Assembly (NCBI GenBank): GCA_032690845.1
Contig: CM064417.1
Span: forward strand, 22,856,808 to 22,920,807
Length of the DNA stretch: 64,000 bases
Reading direction: 5' to 3'
From: Eleusine coracana subsp. coracana
Lineage: Eukaryota; Streptophyta; Magnoliopsida; Poales; Poaceae
Shown here: piece after piece, positions 22,431 to 33,913 of the stretch
Layout of the letters: each line of letters starts with the position of its first letter
Position numbering within the stretch: the stretch's first letter is position 1
The notes under the pieces: generated by a model
What the model was told of the DNA's origin: nothing
Seen by the model: the letters and a program-made list of their open reading frames with translations, nothing else
The model's database searches: none
Translations under genes and position numbers: made by a program

Positions 22431-24437
22431 ATAGCAAATATCATCAATAGAAATTTCAGCAAGCTCAGATTTTGTGGCAAGACATGAACGACCTTGTAAT
22501 TTAATTGCAGCACCCTTAGAACTTGAAGAATCATTAACATTACTTGGTGTAGAAGCAGAATTAACAGGTTGCTGAATTTCAGGGCTTTTATTTTTCAAAC
22601 TAGCAGCTCGTTCTAAATCAGCTTGTACAATTTCAGCAGGGGTCATTGGTAACAAAGTAATTTTAGTTCCTTTATGCATAAAAGTGTACTTATTACTTTT
22701 ACCATGGTGTACAGCATCATTATCAAATTCCCAAGGTCTACCCAATAAAAGTGAACAAGCTTGCATGGGTACAACATCACAATCAACTGAATCGACATAG
22801 GAACCAATGGAAAAAGGAACTCTGCAAGTTTGTGTTACCTTAGCTTTTCTAGAGTCATTTAACCACTGAATGTAGTATGGATGTGGATGTGGGCGTGTGG
22901 TCAAATCAAGCTTCTTAACCACATCAGAACTCACCAAATTGTTGCAGCTTCCTCCATCAATGATGACACGTGCCCGACGGTTCTTGATGACGAAGAAAAT
23001 ATGGAACAAGTTATGTCGCTGCATCACCTCGGGCTGCTGGATTTGTGTGCTAAGCACATGCTGCACAATAATATTCATGTAGCCCGTGGTATCTCCGCCA
23101 CCAAGGACGAGGTCACCGCTGGTGGCAGCGACATCCTCCTCCTCATCCTCCACATCGGAGGCGCTCATGTAACCGCCATCATCTGTCGCCACATATGCCC
23201 GCCGACTTGGACAATCTTTCTGCACATGGCCAAGACCATGGCAGCTGTGGCACTGAATCCCTGTAGTGCGTCCCGTCGAAGCAACAGAGGAGGCACTACT
23301 AGCCGGTACCTGCACAGAATTTTTACCTGAGCGCGTAGAAGGGGCAGGGGCTGATCTTGGTGCTACAGAAATAACACTAGCTGGTGGGGGCGGCCGGAAA
23401 GATGGCTTGGGCAGCCCCGAAGTCCCCGTCGGCCGTGGTGGGTAGAAATTCCTGGACTTGCTGTACTCCTCAAAAGCCTGGAAAAGTCCCTGTGATTCTT
23501 TCTCTGCAAGCATAGCATACTGGAAACACTGGTTGAGGGTATAAAATTCTTTATAATCAAGGATATCCTGAATTTCTTTTCTCAAACCAGAATAAAAGCG
23601 GCAAATCTGATCCTCTACTTTTTCAACCACAGCACAACGAATCAAACCCTTCTGAAGCTCACTAAAATACTCCTGAACAGTTTTATCTCCTTGATCTAAA
23701 CGCTGCAGTTTATTATGAATTTCTCTATAAAAAGAAGGAGGAACAAAACGATCACGCATTTCTACCTTAAGTTCTTCCCAAGTAGTAGGCAAATCAGTTT
23801 CAGCAGCTAGACCACTCCACCAAACAATAGCGAAGTCCTTAAACTCACTAGTGGCTTGTCTAAATCTATGTTGTTCAGGAACAAGGTGGGCATTAAATTT
23901 TTGTTCTACCGTCATTTCCCAATCAAGGTAAGTATCACCATCGTACTGACCCGAAAACGAAGGAATTGAAAACTTAATTTTAGCATACGGATCATCTGGA
24001 GCATGCTTACCTTCTGTGCGACGGTTGTGGTTGTGGAAACCACCCATACCTTGTGGGTTACGTTGCAAACGACGTCGTAATCTTATGGTCCTTGTAGCTG
24101 ACCTATCGACGGTGCCATCAGCCTTATACACCGTTGCTTCATCATGATCGTCTTCAACGTCGTTGTTGATGTTGGTGTTGGTGTTGGTGTTGGTGTTGTT
24201 GTTGGTCTTGTGAGCGGTCTCCAATTCGACAACCTGATCGGTTAGCTTAGAGACTCTCTTATCCAACCGCTCAATGCTTTCTCCCAGGTGAAGCTTGGTG
24301 ACGGCGTCGGTGACGGCCCTGGTGATCGTCTCTGCCAAATCACTCTGAACCGCCTACAAAGCCTTCTGTAACTAATTTTGGCTCACGCACTCATCCAATT
24401 TTGAGGGTGAAGCACCCTCCCCATCGCTTCCTGACAT
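22431..24437 (-). pseudogene. Gag and protease of CRM-like copy 2
   Basis: Starts at ATG 24437 (MSGSDGEGASPSKLDEC), followed by two early stops near 24370-24350, then open from 24338 through gag, protease and into RT. Gag: coiled N-terminus (SIERLDKRVSKLTDQVVELE), capsid (IVWWSGLAAETDLPTTWEEL), zinc knuckle CHSCHGLGHVQKDC (about 23255-23214). Protease: IIDGGSCNNLVSSDVVKKL with the catalytic Asp kept, LLLGRPWEFDNDAVHHG. An Asn/Thr run (NTNTNTNTN) near 24190 is absent or shorter in copy 1. Nearly intact structural module. Confidence 0.93.
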
Positions 24438-25589
24438 CAGAAACACCAAAACAGGAAACAAAAAGTGAAGGTTATCCCTACAAAACTACTAAGCAGTGGT
24501 GCCTCTCAACACAGCAAAAGTAAGCTTCTTGCAAAGCTCTTACAAAGTTCTGAAAACAACAAAGCGAAGGATACCAGGGAGAAGTGTTCCACGATTGCAA
24601 GGATTACCAAATAACCTATGTGCTGTCCAGAAGAAGTATGTAGAGCTAGGAAGGCCAAATATGTATATATGAGTGGCACACAAATCAAAAACAGATAGTA
24701 AAGCTGAATAAGTGCCCAAGTAACTTGCCCCTAGTTGCTGGTCTAACTATGTCCTAGAACAGTAGTGATAGCAAAGAAGAAACAAGGAGACAAAGGGACA
24801 CAGTTGATAACAGGAGGCTTAGTGTAAAACAGCCAAACTCAGAAATTCCAGGGGGCTAGATGGAGCACTAGTAGGAATCCTAAATTTCTTTTTTTTATTT
24901 TATTTTTTGATATTTTTTTCCAACTCACTAGCAAACAGGAAGAAACCACAAAAAATTTCAGCTCAAACCAAGCTAGGACGTGGCCTATAGAAAATCTTGA
25001 AGTTTCAGAAAACGTCAGGTTTCAACTTGAATGAATTTTTTCTTTATCTTCCCGATTTTTTTTGAATTTTTTTGACGAGGGCACACAGGGCATAGCGGAC
25101 AACCGAGCAAAAAGTTATGGCTGTTTTACCGAAGGGGTGCCGGAATCGGTTATGAAGAACCCGGGGGTTTGAGTGAAATCCGAATCGGGCTTGGGGTCGG
25201 GTAGGAATTTTTTTGGCGAGGTGGATGCAGCGGAAAGTGAAATTTATGAAAATTGGTCCAAGGTGGTGAGGGTCGGTTTAGGGTGGGATTAGGGTGGGCG
25301 TGTTGATCAATCAACCCTAGCACACAAAGCTGACAAAACCGAGGATGGTGAAGGGGATGGTGGCTAGGGTTGCAAGGGAAACACTACTGACGACAAAAAC
25401 ATAAACTAAACCAGCGACTAAACAAGAACTAGGGCATAAACTCAACACTACGGACTCTGAAATTGAAATATGCAACGGCTAAACACGTGGTTATGGGCGG
25501 GGGAAATTTGTTTTGGTATTTTCAGTGGACGATAGGAAGAACACGAAAACAAAACTAAAGGGTAGTGTGAATCTGACGGCGCACCTGAA
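24438..25589 (-). other. Untranslated leader of CRM-like copy 2
   Basis: 1.15 kb between primer-binding site and gag. It matches the leader of copy 1 and has no credible ORF. Confidence 0.75.
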
Positions 25590-25602
25590 GCTCTGATTAC
25601 CA
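25590..25602 (-). promoter_or_regulatory. Primer-binding site of CRM-like copy 2
   Basis: TGGTAATCAGAGC on the - strand, 2 bp inside the 5' LTR. It is identical to the site in copy 1, including the extra A relative to the initiator-Met site. Confidence 0.85.
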
Positions 25603-25604
25603 CT

Positions 25605-26528
25605 TGATGTGAACAAGGGTTCCCGATCTTCCGAAAGGTTCTTGATAAGTTGATTTGGTCGGAGGCGACACACAAATCGATCCGGCTTCAGAACAACACG
25701 TTCTAAACCCCGCAATCGCAGCACGACGTCTCCTCTGGTTATCAACCGTCCAAAAGATGATTGACCTCGCCGAGAAGGCTAATCCCTGCCTGCGAATCAA
25801 GAACACAAGCAAGAACAGCGAAGAATGCAAGACAATTGCAGATGTATGATTAAACTCTCGAAGTTGGGGTCTCACAAACCGATGAACGGCGAAACTGTTT
25901 ATGAACAGAATTGATCTAAGCAAAACCTGAACCCTAATGGTGCGGCAGTGGCTGTATATAAACACCCTAGGGTCGTGCAAGACCCTCTCGACGCGCTCCT
26001 AATTGGGCTCAACTAGATACAAAGCCCAAAGGCCAAAAATAGGCGACGCAGCACCGACACAGATTCTAAACTCTCTCTTGTTTTAACAATTTCCGATGAC
26101 TCCGAATGAATTTTGACATGAGGCCGGCGGCATTGGAAAGGTCTTCTCCTTATCTTTCCGTGCATATGTAGAACGTCCAAATCCGAGTCCGTATGCGTCC
26201 TGGGCGACTGTTTTAGTACAGACTGGTCCTGGGCCCCGAAACAGACTCGAAGTCGGTTTTGATTGGGCCTCCACTTTGGCTTCCAAGCCCTTGCTGGTCC
26301 TCCACGTTCCCAACTCTTTCTCCCATCATCTCCTGGTCCTCTCCATGTTTTCTAATCATAAAATAATCATTAGGTAGCAAACCATTCTCAAAAGTAACAT
26401 ATAGCGAAGAACGTAGGAACGAGCTCACCTCTAAATTTAGTCGTCGTGCACGAGCTCTAGTCATTGGACCTTGCAAGTCCAGATTTGGAGGAGTGTTGTG
26501 TTTATCCATAGGAGTGATGTCCTCATCA
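25605..26528 (-). repeat. 5' LTR of CRM-like copy 2
   Basis: 924 bp. In plus coordinates it begins TGATGTGAACAAGGG and ends ATGTCCTCATCA, followed by the GTATT duplication. On the - strand a TATATA-type box lies near 25960 (CTGTATATAAACACC in plus orientation). Confidence 0.95.
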
Positions 26529-27660
26529 GTATTTAATGACCGTCAACAAACCCAAAAAATTGTGTCTTCGATGTGCCTTAGGGGAAGTTACAAGGCTAAA
26601 TTGTCTCCAAGAGAGGCATCGAGGCCAACCCGGATAAAATCAAACCCATCATCAACATGGAACCTCCAAACTCTCAAAGGGGTGTATAGAAGCTGACCGT
26701 ATGTATGGCCACTGTGAGTCGCTTTATATCCCGACTAGGGGTCAGGGGTCTACCTTTTTTCAAGCTGCTCAAGAAGCAAGAGGACTTCATCTGGACAGAA
26801 GAGGCGCAATTGGCTTTGGAAGTATTGAAGAGCCACCTCACCAAAATTCCAGTCTTGGTGACTCCGGAGCCACGGGAAAAACTTCATCTTTATATTTCGG
26901 CCACAACACAAGTCGTGAGCCCGTTTTGACGGTCGACCGATAGGAAGAGAGACATGTACAAAAAGTACAATACCCGGTGTACTTCATTAGCGAGGTCCTT
27001 AGTGCCTCCAAGTTGCAATATTACTGGATCTTGAAGCTGCTTTATGTGCTCTTGATCACCTCACAGAAGTTGAACCACTACTTCCAAGCTCACCTGATTG
27101 AAGTTCAAACATCTTTTCCACTCGGAGAGGTGCTCCACAACCATGAGGCGATTGGCAAGGTTGCCAAGTGGGTAGTTGAACTCGGTCAATACACCATAAC
27201 GATCACTGCTCGCTTGGCAATCAAAGGACTAGCTTTGGCAGACTTCATTTCTGAGTGGACAGAGATTCAGCTGCCTATTGTGCAATAAGACCTAGAGCAC
27301 TAGAAGATGTATTTTGATGGGTCACTCAAGTTGCAAGGCGTAGGGGCTGCCATCTTTTTGATATCTCCATAAGGGGAAAGCTCAGATACGTTCTCCAGAT
27401 GAATTTCCGAGCATCCAACAATGCGACGGAATATGAAGCACTCCTCCACGGTCTACGCATCGTCGTATCACTCTACATTCAACAACTAGATATCTTTGGT
27501 GATTGAGCTCTGGTTATCAACTAGTTCACTAAGGATTGGAATTGTGTGGACAACAATATGGCCGCTTATTGTCAAGAGGTCAGAAAACTGGAGAACAAGT
27601 TTGATGGACTCAAGTTCACCCATGTTCTTTGGGATAACAATCAACTTGCTGATGAGTTAG
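26529..27660 (+). pseudogene. Tat RT end, RNase H and second RNase H
   Basis: RT thumb pieces (GIEANPDKIKPIINMEPPNS, MATVSRFISRLG, GLPFFKLLKK) run from 26625 to 26760 with frame shifts. RNase H-like pieces follow at 26800-27290 (LVTPEPREKLHLYISATTQV, YFISEVLS, KGLALADFISEWTE). From 27306 a second RNase H starts at MYFDGSLKLQGVGAAIFLISP and runs to HVLWDNNQLADELAKMGS near 27665. Stops and shifts throughout. It would degrade the RNA strand of the hybrid; here it is dead. Confidence 0.85.
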
Positions 27661-28993
27661 CAAAGATGGGGTCATTGAGATCGGTGGTTCCCCTTGGAGT
27701 ATTCCTCCACAACATGGATAGTCCTACTATCACACCTCGGTCAGAAGTGTTGACGACAGATGTTGCTGATCTAGTGATTGATGTAAACATGGAGACCGAC
27801 TGGCATGACCCAATTGTTCAATTCTTGACTAAGGGTACACTACCTATGGATCCTTATGAGCACAAAAGGTTGAAAGCACGGAGCCGAGGATATTTGATGG
27901 TGGATGACCTGCTTTATCATAGGGGAGGATCCAACATATTGATGCGCTGCATCTCGATTCCCGAAGGCAAGGAGTTGATGGCAGAAATCCATGCAGGAGT
28001 GTGTGATAATCACGCAGCCTCCAAGACTTTGGTCGGCATAGCTTTTTGGCAAAGGCTTTATGGCCCACGGTGGTCGAAGATGCAGACCTGGTCATTCAGA
28101 CGTGTGAGAGCTGTCAATTCTTTGCTTTGCAAACACATGTGCCTTCGTAACAACTTCAATTGATACCTATGACTTAGCCTTTTGCAGTCTGGGGGCTTGA
28201 TATTGTCGGTCCTTTCAAGAAAGCGCCAGGCGGGTTCACTCATTTGTTTGTGTCAATCAACAAGTTCACTAAGTGGATTGAAGCAAAGCCGGTCGGCAGG
28301 ATCACTTCCAAGAAGGAGGTCGAGTTTTTCCGAGAGGTCTTTATTCGGATTGGAGTCCCTCACGATATCATCACCGACAATGGCACTCAGTTCACATCCG
28401 AGGAATTCCGTGACTTTGCCGATGAGATGGGAATAAAAATCCACTATGCGTCGGTGGCTCATCCTCAAAGAAATGGGTAGGTCAAACGAACCAACGGTAT
28501 GATTTTACACGAATTGAAGCCTTGGGTTTTTTTACAGGCTCAAGTCTTACGCCAGTTGGTGGGTTAAAGAATTACCTTTGGTCCTCTGGGGGCTATGCAC
28601 CAATGTCAGTCGGGCTAGTAGTCAGTCACCTTTCTTGTTGGTCTACGGCTCTGAAGCAATGCTACCGACCGAGGTAAACCTCATTTCGACACGGGTAAGG
28701 GATATGATGAGAAGTTATCCGAAGACAACCGATAAATTGAGTCGGTTGTGTACCAACAAGACTTGCGACACTATTATGACAAGAATGTTAGAAGTCGGCA
28801 GTTACATGTTGGAGATTTGGTACTGCGCCGAGTGCAATCAACCAAGAATCAGCACAAGTTATCCCATAAATGGGAAGGACCTTATGTGGTTAAGGAGGTC
28901 ACTCGTCCAGGGGCTTATCGACTGATGTATGAAGATGGCGATTATGTGCCAAACTCCTTGAATATTGACCAGCTACGTTGTTTTTATACTTAG
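27661..28993 (+). pseudogene. Tat integrase remnant
   Basis: The zinc-binding domain lies within 27546-28163 (EIHAGVCDNHAASKTLVGIA). The catalytic core follows at about 28190-28480 (FVSINKFTKWIEAKPVG, IITDNGTQFTSEEFRDF). The third catalytic site is ruined: the PQRNG motif is followed by a stop and then VKRTNG with Lys where Glu is expected. The C-terminal part continues at 28600-28993 (SPFLLVYGSEAMLPTEVNL, HVGDLVLRRVQ, HKWEGPYVVKEVTRPGAYRL) and ends at a stop at 28991-28993. Confidence 0.9.
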
Positions 28994-30022
28994 TCTTTTT
29001 TATGTATTCACATATATTATCATTGAATGAAACTTCAATATTTTTGATGAAAGATGTTCTAAGTTGTTTTCATCCTTATTTATCTTGATTCCTTAATTCA
29101 TACATTAAACAATCGAGCCAGGGGGCTAGTGATAATGCACCAAGGCACCTTAACCTTGCCAAATTCTAGTTTTGGGCTTTTTCGACTGATTTCTCATATA
29201 TTGACACGGTCTTATATTATTTTTTTGCTCTAATGCCAAGACATCAAGGTCATACAATTTTCCCTGCACGATAGACTACCACTACACTAAACCCAGAGCC
29301 AAAGTGCGAGAGGTCATCTGTTGACTGGTCGACTCTGATTGTTATGGAGTTATAAATTATGACCCTAAACATTGAGGCAGACCAATGCAACTTCTGTTTT
29401 AATCTCTATAACCTTATGGTAGGAAAGCATAAGTACAATAGTGCATATAGCTAAGTACTAACCTATCTACTAATGAGAGGCAGGAGATTGCTCTTCGAAC
29501 TTTTCAGTCGACTTTTCTCTGTTTGGTGATTACTTAATCAACTAAGCAAATTAAAGATATTTATGTACGTAGGAACAAATTGTTTCTACAATTACGATAC
29601 TACTAATGTATTCTTATTACAGGCAAATTTACACCTCCTACGAAGGAGAAGAAGCATTGTCTTCTAGCTCTAATTCAGGAATAGTTGGAGGAGATGGAGC
29701 AGTTGGAGCCATGTCGATGTTGTCCACCAAGGCACTTGAAGTTTCCACCATGGAGTCAAGCAGCAGTCTGCATTGGTCGACTATGTGGTTGGGGTTGAAG
29801 CAATCTTGGCAATGGGAAGCTCAGGTCTCAAAGACTTGCAGATCGCCAGTACCTGACTCCTGGCTTCAATGGCCACCCGCTTGGTGTGCTCCTAGATGGC
29901 TTCAGATACATGGTCCAGGAGGTATTCCACTGAATGCCCAGTCTACTCAACCTGGTTGGCATGAATATAATCCAAACCCTTTCGAGCACTATAAGATAGG
30001 GCTACAAAATCCACAAGGAAGA
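28994..30022. other. Non-coding spacer of the Tat element
   Basis: About 1 kb, AT-rich in the first half. There is a weak + frame at 29606-30187, but it overlaps the start of the antisense coding region and shows no family signature. No feature is supported here beyond being element interior. Confidence 0.5.
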
Positions 30023-32080
30023 TTAGTAGGAGAAATTTACAAGGGAGACAATGAAGACAATAAGGAAGAGCTTACTAGCAAGATTACTTTTGAAAGCCTT
30101 AGCACTGCCTTTGGCATTCTTCAGTTTCTCTTGGGTTTCCTCCAAATCCTTCTTCAGAAGGGCAACTTTAGCTTCTCGGTCAGATAATGATTTGGATAGC
30201 CCGGTCTTCTCATTAGTCAGAGAGCCCAAGAACCTCTGCTGATTTGAAGTGAGCATCTCGAATTCGGTTATTCTATTCTGATAGGCTGCAAGCACACCAC
30301 AGATTGTTATTAAAGAAGTCTGATATAAAGACAGAAGACTAAAAAGTCTTTACCTTCATGACTCTGTTGTTTCTATTCCAACAAAGTAGTTGCCTTCACC
30401 AAGTCTTTCTTGGCTTTCTGGACTACTTGAGCTCAGACTGGTGAATTCAGAGTGACATGTTAAATCGGAAAGATGAGCTTGCCATTGGGACAAGTTCAGA
30501 AGACTTTGAGGCTTACTAATATTTTCAGCTTCGAGAGCATCTATCCGTGATTGCTTATTGTCAATCAGAGAGTAAAGTTTCTAAAAAAGAGAAAAGGTGG
30601 ATAAAACACTAAGCAAGATTAAGGGAAATTGAAGACTAGGTATTGATGTACCTTGGATATTTCTCGGTGTTGTTGAAGGAGCTCGATATCTGCAGCCTCA
30701 GGACGTCCAATCGGCATATCGACCGACGTAGCTTTCCCCTTGCTTGGGGTCGGAGTTTTGGCGGTCGGCGTCGAGGAAATGTTCTTGGGTGCAACAGGAG
30801 TATCTAAAGACTTCATCACCTCAGTCGCCACATTTGATGGTGTGTTAGCAGAGTGAGGTAAGTTTTCACTTTTTCGGTGAGCTGACCTTTTCACTCGTTG
30901 ACCAGAGGGAGGCAGCTCAGTGACAGGAGTAGCCGAGCCACCTGCACCGTTAACTGGATTGATCTGCAGTGCAGTTAGGCCAGTTGCTGAGCTTGATCCT
31001 GCTTGGTCAGACTGACATGGTGGTCTGGGAGCAAAATCTACTTCCTCGGCGTTGGTTGATGGAAGTGGAGGATGAGATACATAAGTGTCTAGAACCTGTA
31101 GACAAGCCTGAAGTTGATAGTCAAGGATGAGTAATTGATTGGTTAGTAAATATAAGGCTTACTCGGGCTCGAAGGGTGCCCTTGTTATATGTCTCTCTAA
31201 TCAAGGTGTTGTCCTGGTGCTCGATCGATTCAAACATCTTGTTCAGCCGAGTCTTACGTAATGTGGAGTTTGACGGGTCAGGGATTTCCCTGGTCTCATC
31301 ATCGGAGACGTACTCCCATGCTGGGTGACATTGCTGCTTCAATGGCTGCACTCGATGAAGCTATTGGCGATGGTGACACCGTCAATCCCTTTCTTCTTCA
31401 GCTCAGTGATCTTCTTCAGTAAGTCTTGCACCTGAGCATCATTTAGATCAGGTTTTTCCGACCAAGATGCTTGGGGGCTGGCTTTTGCTCCGGTGAAATC
31501 TGAGATGACCGGGGGAGGATTGTCGCAATAGAACCACTCATCCCTTCAATTCTTGTTCCTGAAGGCTAGTGGGACATTGATGTAGGCCTCCTTCTTTCGT
31601 AGTTGGATGTCGACGCCCCTAATGGCTTCTTGGTTCGTAGCCGATGGCAAAGGGCGAAGGACAAACAGGGGGCGGAAGAGGGTGAAGTGGGGAAGAATTC
31701 CCAGGAAAGCTTTGCACATTTGAACAAAAAATGGCAATGTGCAGAGCATCGTTGGGGTTCAGATTGACTAATTAAATCCTATAGAAGAAAAGGAGCCCGC
31801 GCAAGAAGTTGCAGCAGGGAACTCCAAATCCACGCTCGAAAAAAGAGCGGAAGACTATGATCTGTTAATGGACTAGAAGGGGATGAGATTTAGACTCAGG
31901 TACCTTCCAATTCAGCCGTGCCTACACTGGTAGAATGCCATCGATGACCGCATTATTCAGGGTGTTGGCGTTGATGGTGCTTTGAGAGAACTCCTAGAGC
32001 TGCTCCGGGATATCAAGCTCCGATGAGGAGGATTCAGCGACGATGGCACCCTTTGACTTCTTCACCAACTTGCGCGGCAT
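30023..32080 (-). pseudogene. Antisense ORF of the Tat element (gypsy-type transposon domain protein)
   Basis: Starts at ATG 32080 (MPRKLVKKSKGAIVAESSSS) and runs leftwards. The N-terminal domain contains the FFERGFGVPCCNFLRGLLFF and LVNLNPNDALHIAIF segments, with stops, followed by PHFTLFRPLFVLRPL (31749-31546 frame). Wording of this kind is that of the plant 'gypsy-type transposon' domain encoded antisense in Tat elements. Middle pieces at 31351-31121 (PAWEYVSDDETREIPDPS) and 30894-30619. The C-terminus (30295-30023) is a predicted coiled coil, rich in Lys/Glu (AKVALLKKDLEETQEKLKNA). At least five stops or shifts. Role of the protein in the lineage is unknown. Confidence 0.75.
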
Positions 32081-32287
32081 CTTGGTGGTTCGATTTGATG
32101 GATCTAGAGGATTAAACATAACCGTAGCTTTGGAGTATGGGGGCTTGGAAACAATGTGGATGTGCAGTAATGATGGCGATGCGCAAGAACCCTAGAACAG
32201 GGGAGCAGAGAAGCAGAGGAGGCGCGAGGAATGCGAAAGGTTTTGGGCAAAATGGCGGCGTGAGCTTTTCATCAGCCCGCCCTATTC

Positions 32288-32295
32288 CTTTTATA
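32288..32295 (-). promoter_or_regulatory. TATA box upstream of the antisense ORF
   Basis: GGTATAAAAGG on the - strand, about 210 bp upstream of ATG 32080. The sequence between is C- and T-rich, GC-rich and leader-like. It suggests that the antisense gene had its own promoter. Confidence 0.6.
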
Positions 32296-32404
32296 CCTTT
32301 GCGCAGACCTAGTCGTGGGGGACCATGTGGGTCGATATGGGCCGTACCGTGCAACAATTTCTCTTTCAGGAAATGGATTAAAAATAAAAGGAGATCTATT
32401 TAAA

Positions 32405-33057
32405 AAGATTTTTGCTATAATCTGAGTATTAAATTCGGGGGCTTCTTTGATGAGAAGCCACATTCTAAATTTATATAAAACCTATATTTATGTGATTTGA
32501 TGATCGTATAACAGAAGACTTCATGGTCGTATGGGAATGAGTCTAAAGACTATGCCACTGATTGAAGTCAGTTATTATAGGCTAAAATGTTTGACTTATA
32601 TTGTCCAACTGATGAATATTCCAGGAAAAGCTATGGTTGATTTGTCATTATGGCTTAGTACTAGGTTATGTTGATGTCATAAACCTTTCTCTGATTCTTT
32701 ACATGATTGATGTCATAAGGATCAAAGGTCACTCGGCTAAGAGTGAAATATCATCAAATCAAGCACTCAGTCTGCTCAACATCAATTGTGCCGACCGATT
32801 ATATTAAGGGCAGAGTGATATTCATCACTTGGACAAAATGAAAAGAGCTAAAGTTTTTAAACTCTTTCTTTATTTGTTAATCTCCAAATTATACAAGAGT
32901 CGGGGGCTACACTTGATCAAGTGCACCTAGTCGGCACACAAGATCTATCAGAAACTTCATTAAGAGGTCTTCCTAATTTGTGATCTATTCACACAAGCAT
33001 TGAAGAAGAATCACTCGGCAAGTCACAGCTCCAAATCAGAAAGCACTCGGGGGTTGC
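32405..33057 (+). other. Tat element 3' spacer and polypurine-like tract
   Basis: No ORF. It contains repeated CTCGG/GTCGG-rich phrases common in Tat interiors and ends in GCACTCGGGGGTTGC directly before the LTR, a plausible plus-strand primer. Confidence 0.55.
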
Positions 33058-33443
33058 TGTGGAATACTTACCTTACTAGTATCCATAGCTTTGCCTAAGT
33101 TGGAGGATGATAGGATAACTCACCAACACGGGAACCGATCGAGTCAGCTAAGAGTGCAAGCCAAATAGAGATAGAGTTACTATGTTTATCCTTATAGACT
33201 ACGAGTAGGACTCTTCATGTACCCCCTGCCGACCAGATATATAAGGCGGCAGGGACCCCCCCCCCCCCCCCATCATGGGACTCAACATCAACAAGCAATA
33301 CAATCCATAGAACACAGGACGTAGGGTTTTTACTTTCATCGAGAGGGCCCGAACTTGTATAACTCGTCGTCTTGTGTCTTAACCATCTAGTTCTTAGTCC
33401 TGACGTAGCCCTATAAATATATTACCGAGATTAAGTCTCAACA
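33058..33443 (+). repeat. 3' LTR of the Tat element
   Basis: 386 bp, from TGTGGAATACTTACC to AAGTCTCAACA. It is homologous to the LTR at 40113-40506 (shared segments around GACTCTTCATGT, GATATATAAGGC, ACAGGACGTAGGGTTTTTAC). It contains a TATATAAGG box near 33238 and a run of about 15 C at 33257-33271. Confidence 0.88.
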
Positions 33444-33530
33444 AAATCTTTGGATTTGCCTTTGCCTTTGCTCTTGTCCTTGTTGAAGTACCTCTTCTTC
33501 TTTTGCTTGGCTTTGGGGTCTCCTTCTTCT

Positions 33531-33646
33531 CCTTCTTCTTCTTCTTCTTCTTCTTCTTCTTCTTCTTCTTCTTCTTCTTCTTCTTCTTCTTCTTCTTCTT
33601 CTTCTTCTTCTTCTTCTTCTTCTTCTTCTTCTTCTTCTTCTTCTTC
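33531..33646. repeat. (TTC)n / (GAA)n microsatellite, about 38 units
   Basis: An almost uninterrupted TTC run of about 116 bp. On the - strand it encodes a poly-Glu tract inside the copia gag remnant, grown from an acidic DDEEEE segment. Confidence 0.97.
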
Positions 33647-33913
33647 CTCATCATCACTTGACTCTTGAGCTTTGAATGCTTTTTTCTTTAGCTTGGGGTA
33701 ATCCCGAACAAAGTGATTCTTGGAGCCACAGTTGAAGAATTTTCCCTTGGACTTGGAGACAAAGTTGTTCATGAAGGTCCTCATCTTCTTCATGAGAAGA
33801 GCCGAGTCCTCACTCAAGTCATCTTCATCATCATCATCATCTTCAATCACTACCTTCTTCTTGCTCTTGACAGCCTCTTGCTTCTCAGCTTGAAGAGCTA
33901 TGTTGGATGGTTG

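Larger units (their letters stand above)
18812..26528 (-). mobile_element. Full-length CRM-like Ty3/gypsy retrotransposon, copy 2
   Basis: 7717 bp with two 924-bp LTRs (TGATGAGGAC...TTCACATCA when read on the - strand) and a perfect 5-bp target duplication GTATT at 18807-18811 and 26529-26533. The interior has a primer-binding site, leader, gag, protease, RT, RNase H and integrase in chromovirus order, nearly open. By-eye comparison of the LTRs gives about 37 differences in 924 positions (about 4%), mostly transitions. That corresponds to roughly 1.5 million years if the commonly used grass rate of 1.3e-8 per site per year applies. Confidence 0.96.
26529..33443 (+). mobile_element. Tat-lineage Ty3/gypsy element, 5'-truncated
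   Basis: Order on +: end of RT, RNase H, a second RNase H-like domain, integrase, a long spacer with an antisense ORF, a purine tract and a 3' LTR (33058-33443). The second RNase H and the antisense ORF are hallmarks of the Tat lineage (RIRE2, Grande, Ogre relatives). Gag, protease and most of RT are missing, and the truncation point lies at or just left of the CRM-like insertion. The 3' LTR is embedded in a copia gag remnant. Confidence 0.88.

Noticed and set aside
22881..23330. Plus-strand frame of 149 codons in CRM-like copy 2 (also 4644-5102 minus in copy 1)
   Set aside because: Antisense to the gag/protease frame; its recurrence in both copies only reflects shared sequence.
26697..26943. 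Second plus frame overlapping the Tat RNase H region
   Set aside because: Out-of-frame shadow of the frame carrying the RNase H motif.
29606..30187. Plus-strand frame of 193 codons in the Tat spacer
   Set aside because: No family signature and it overlaps the antisense ORF end.
33394..33668. Frames encoding poly-Lys or poly-Ser
   Set aside because: Products of reading the TTC/GAA microsatellite in other frames; only the gag frame has flanking homology.
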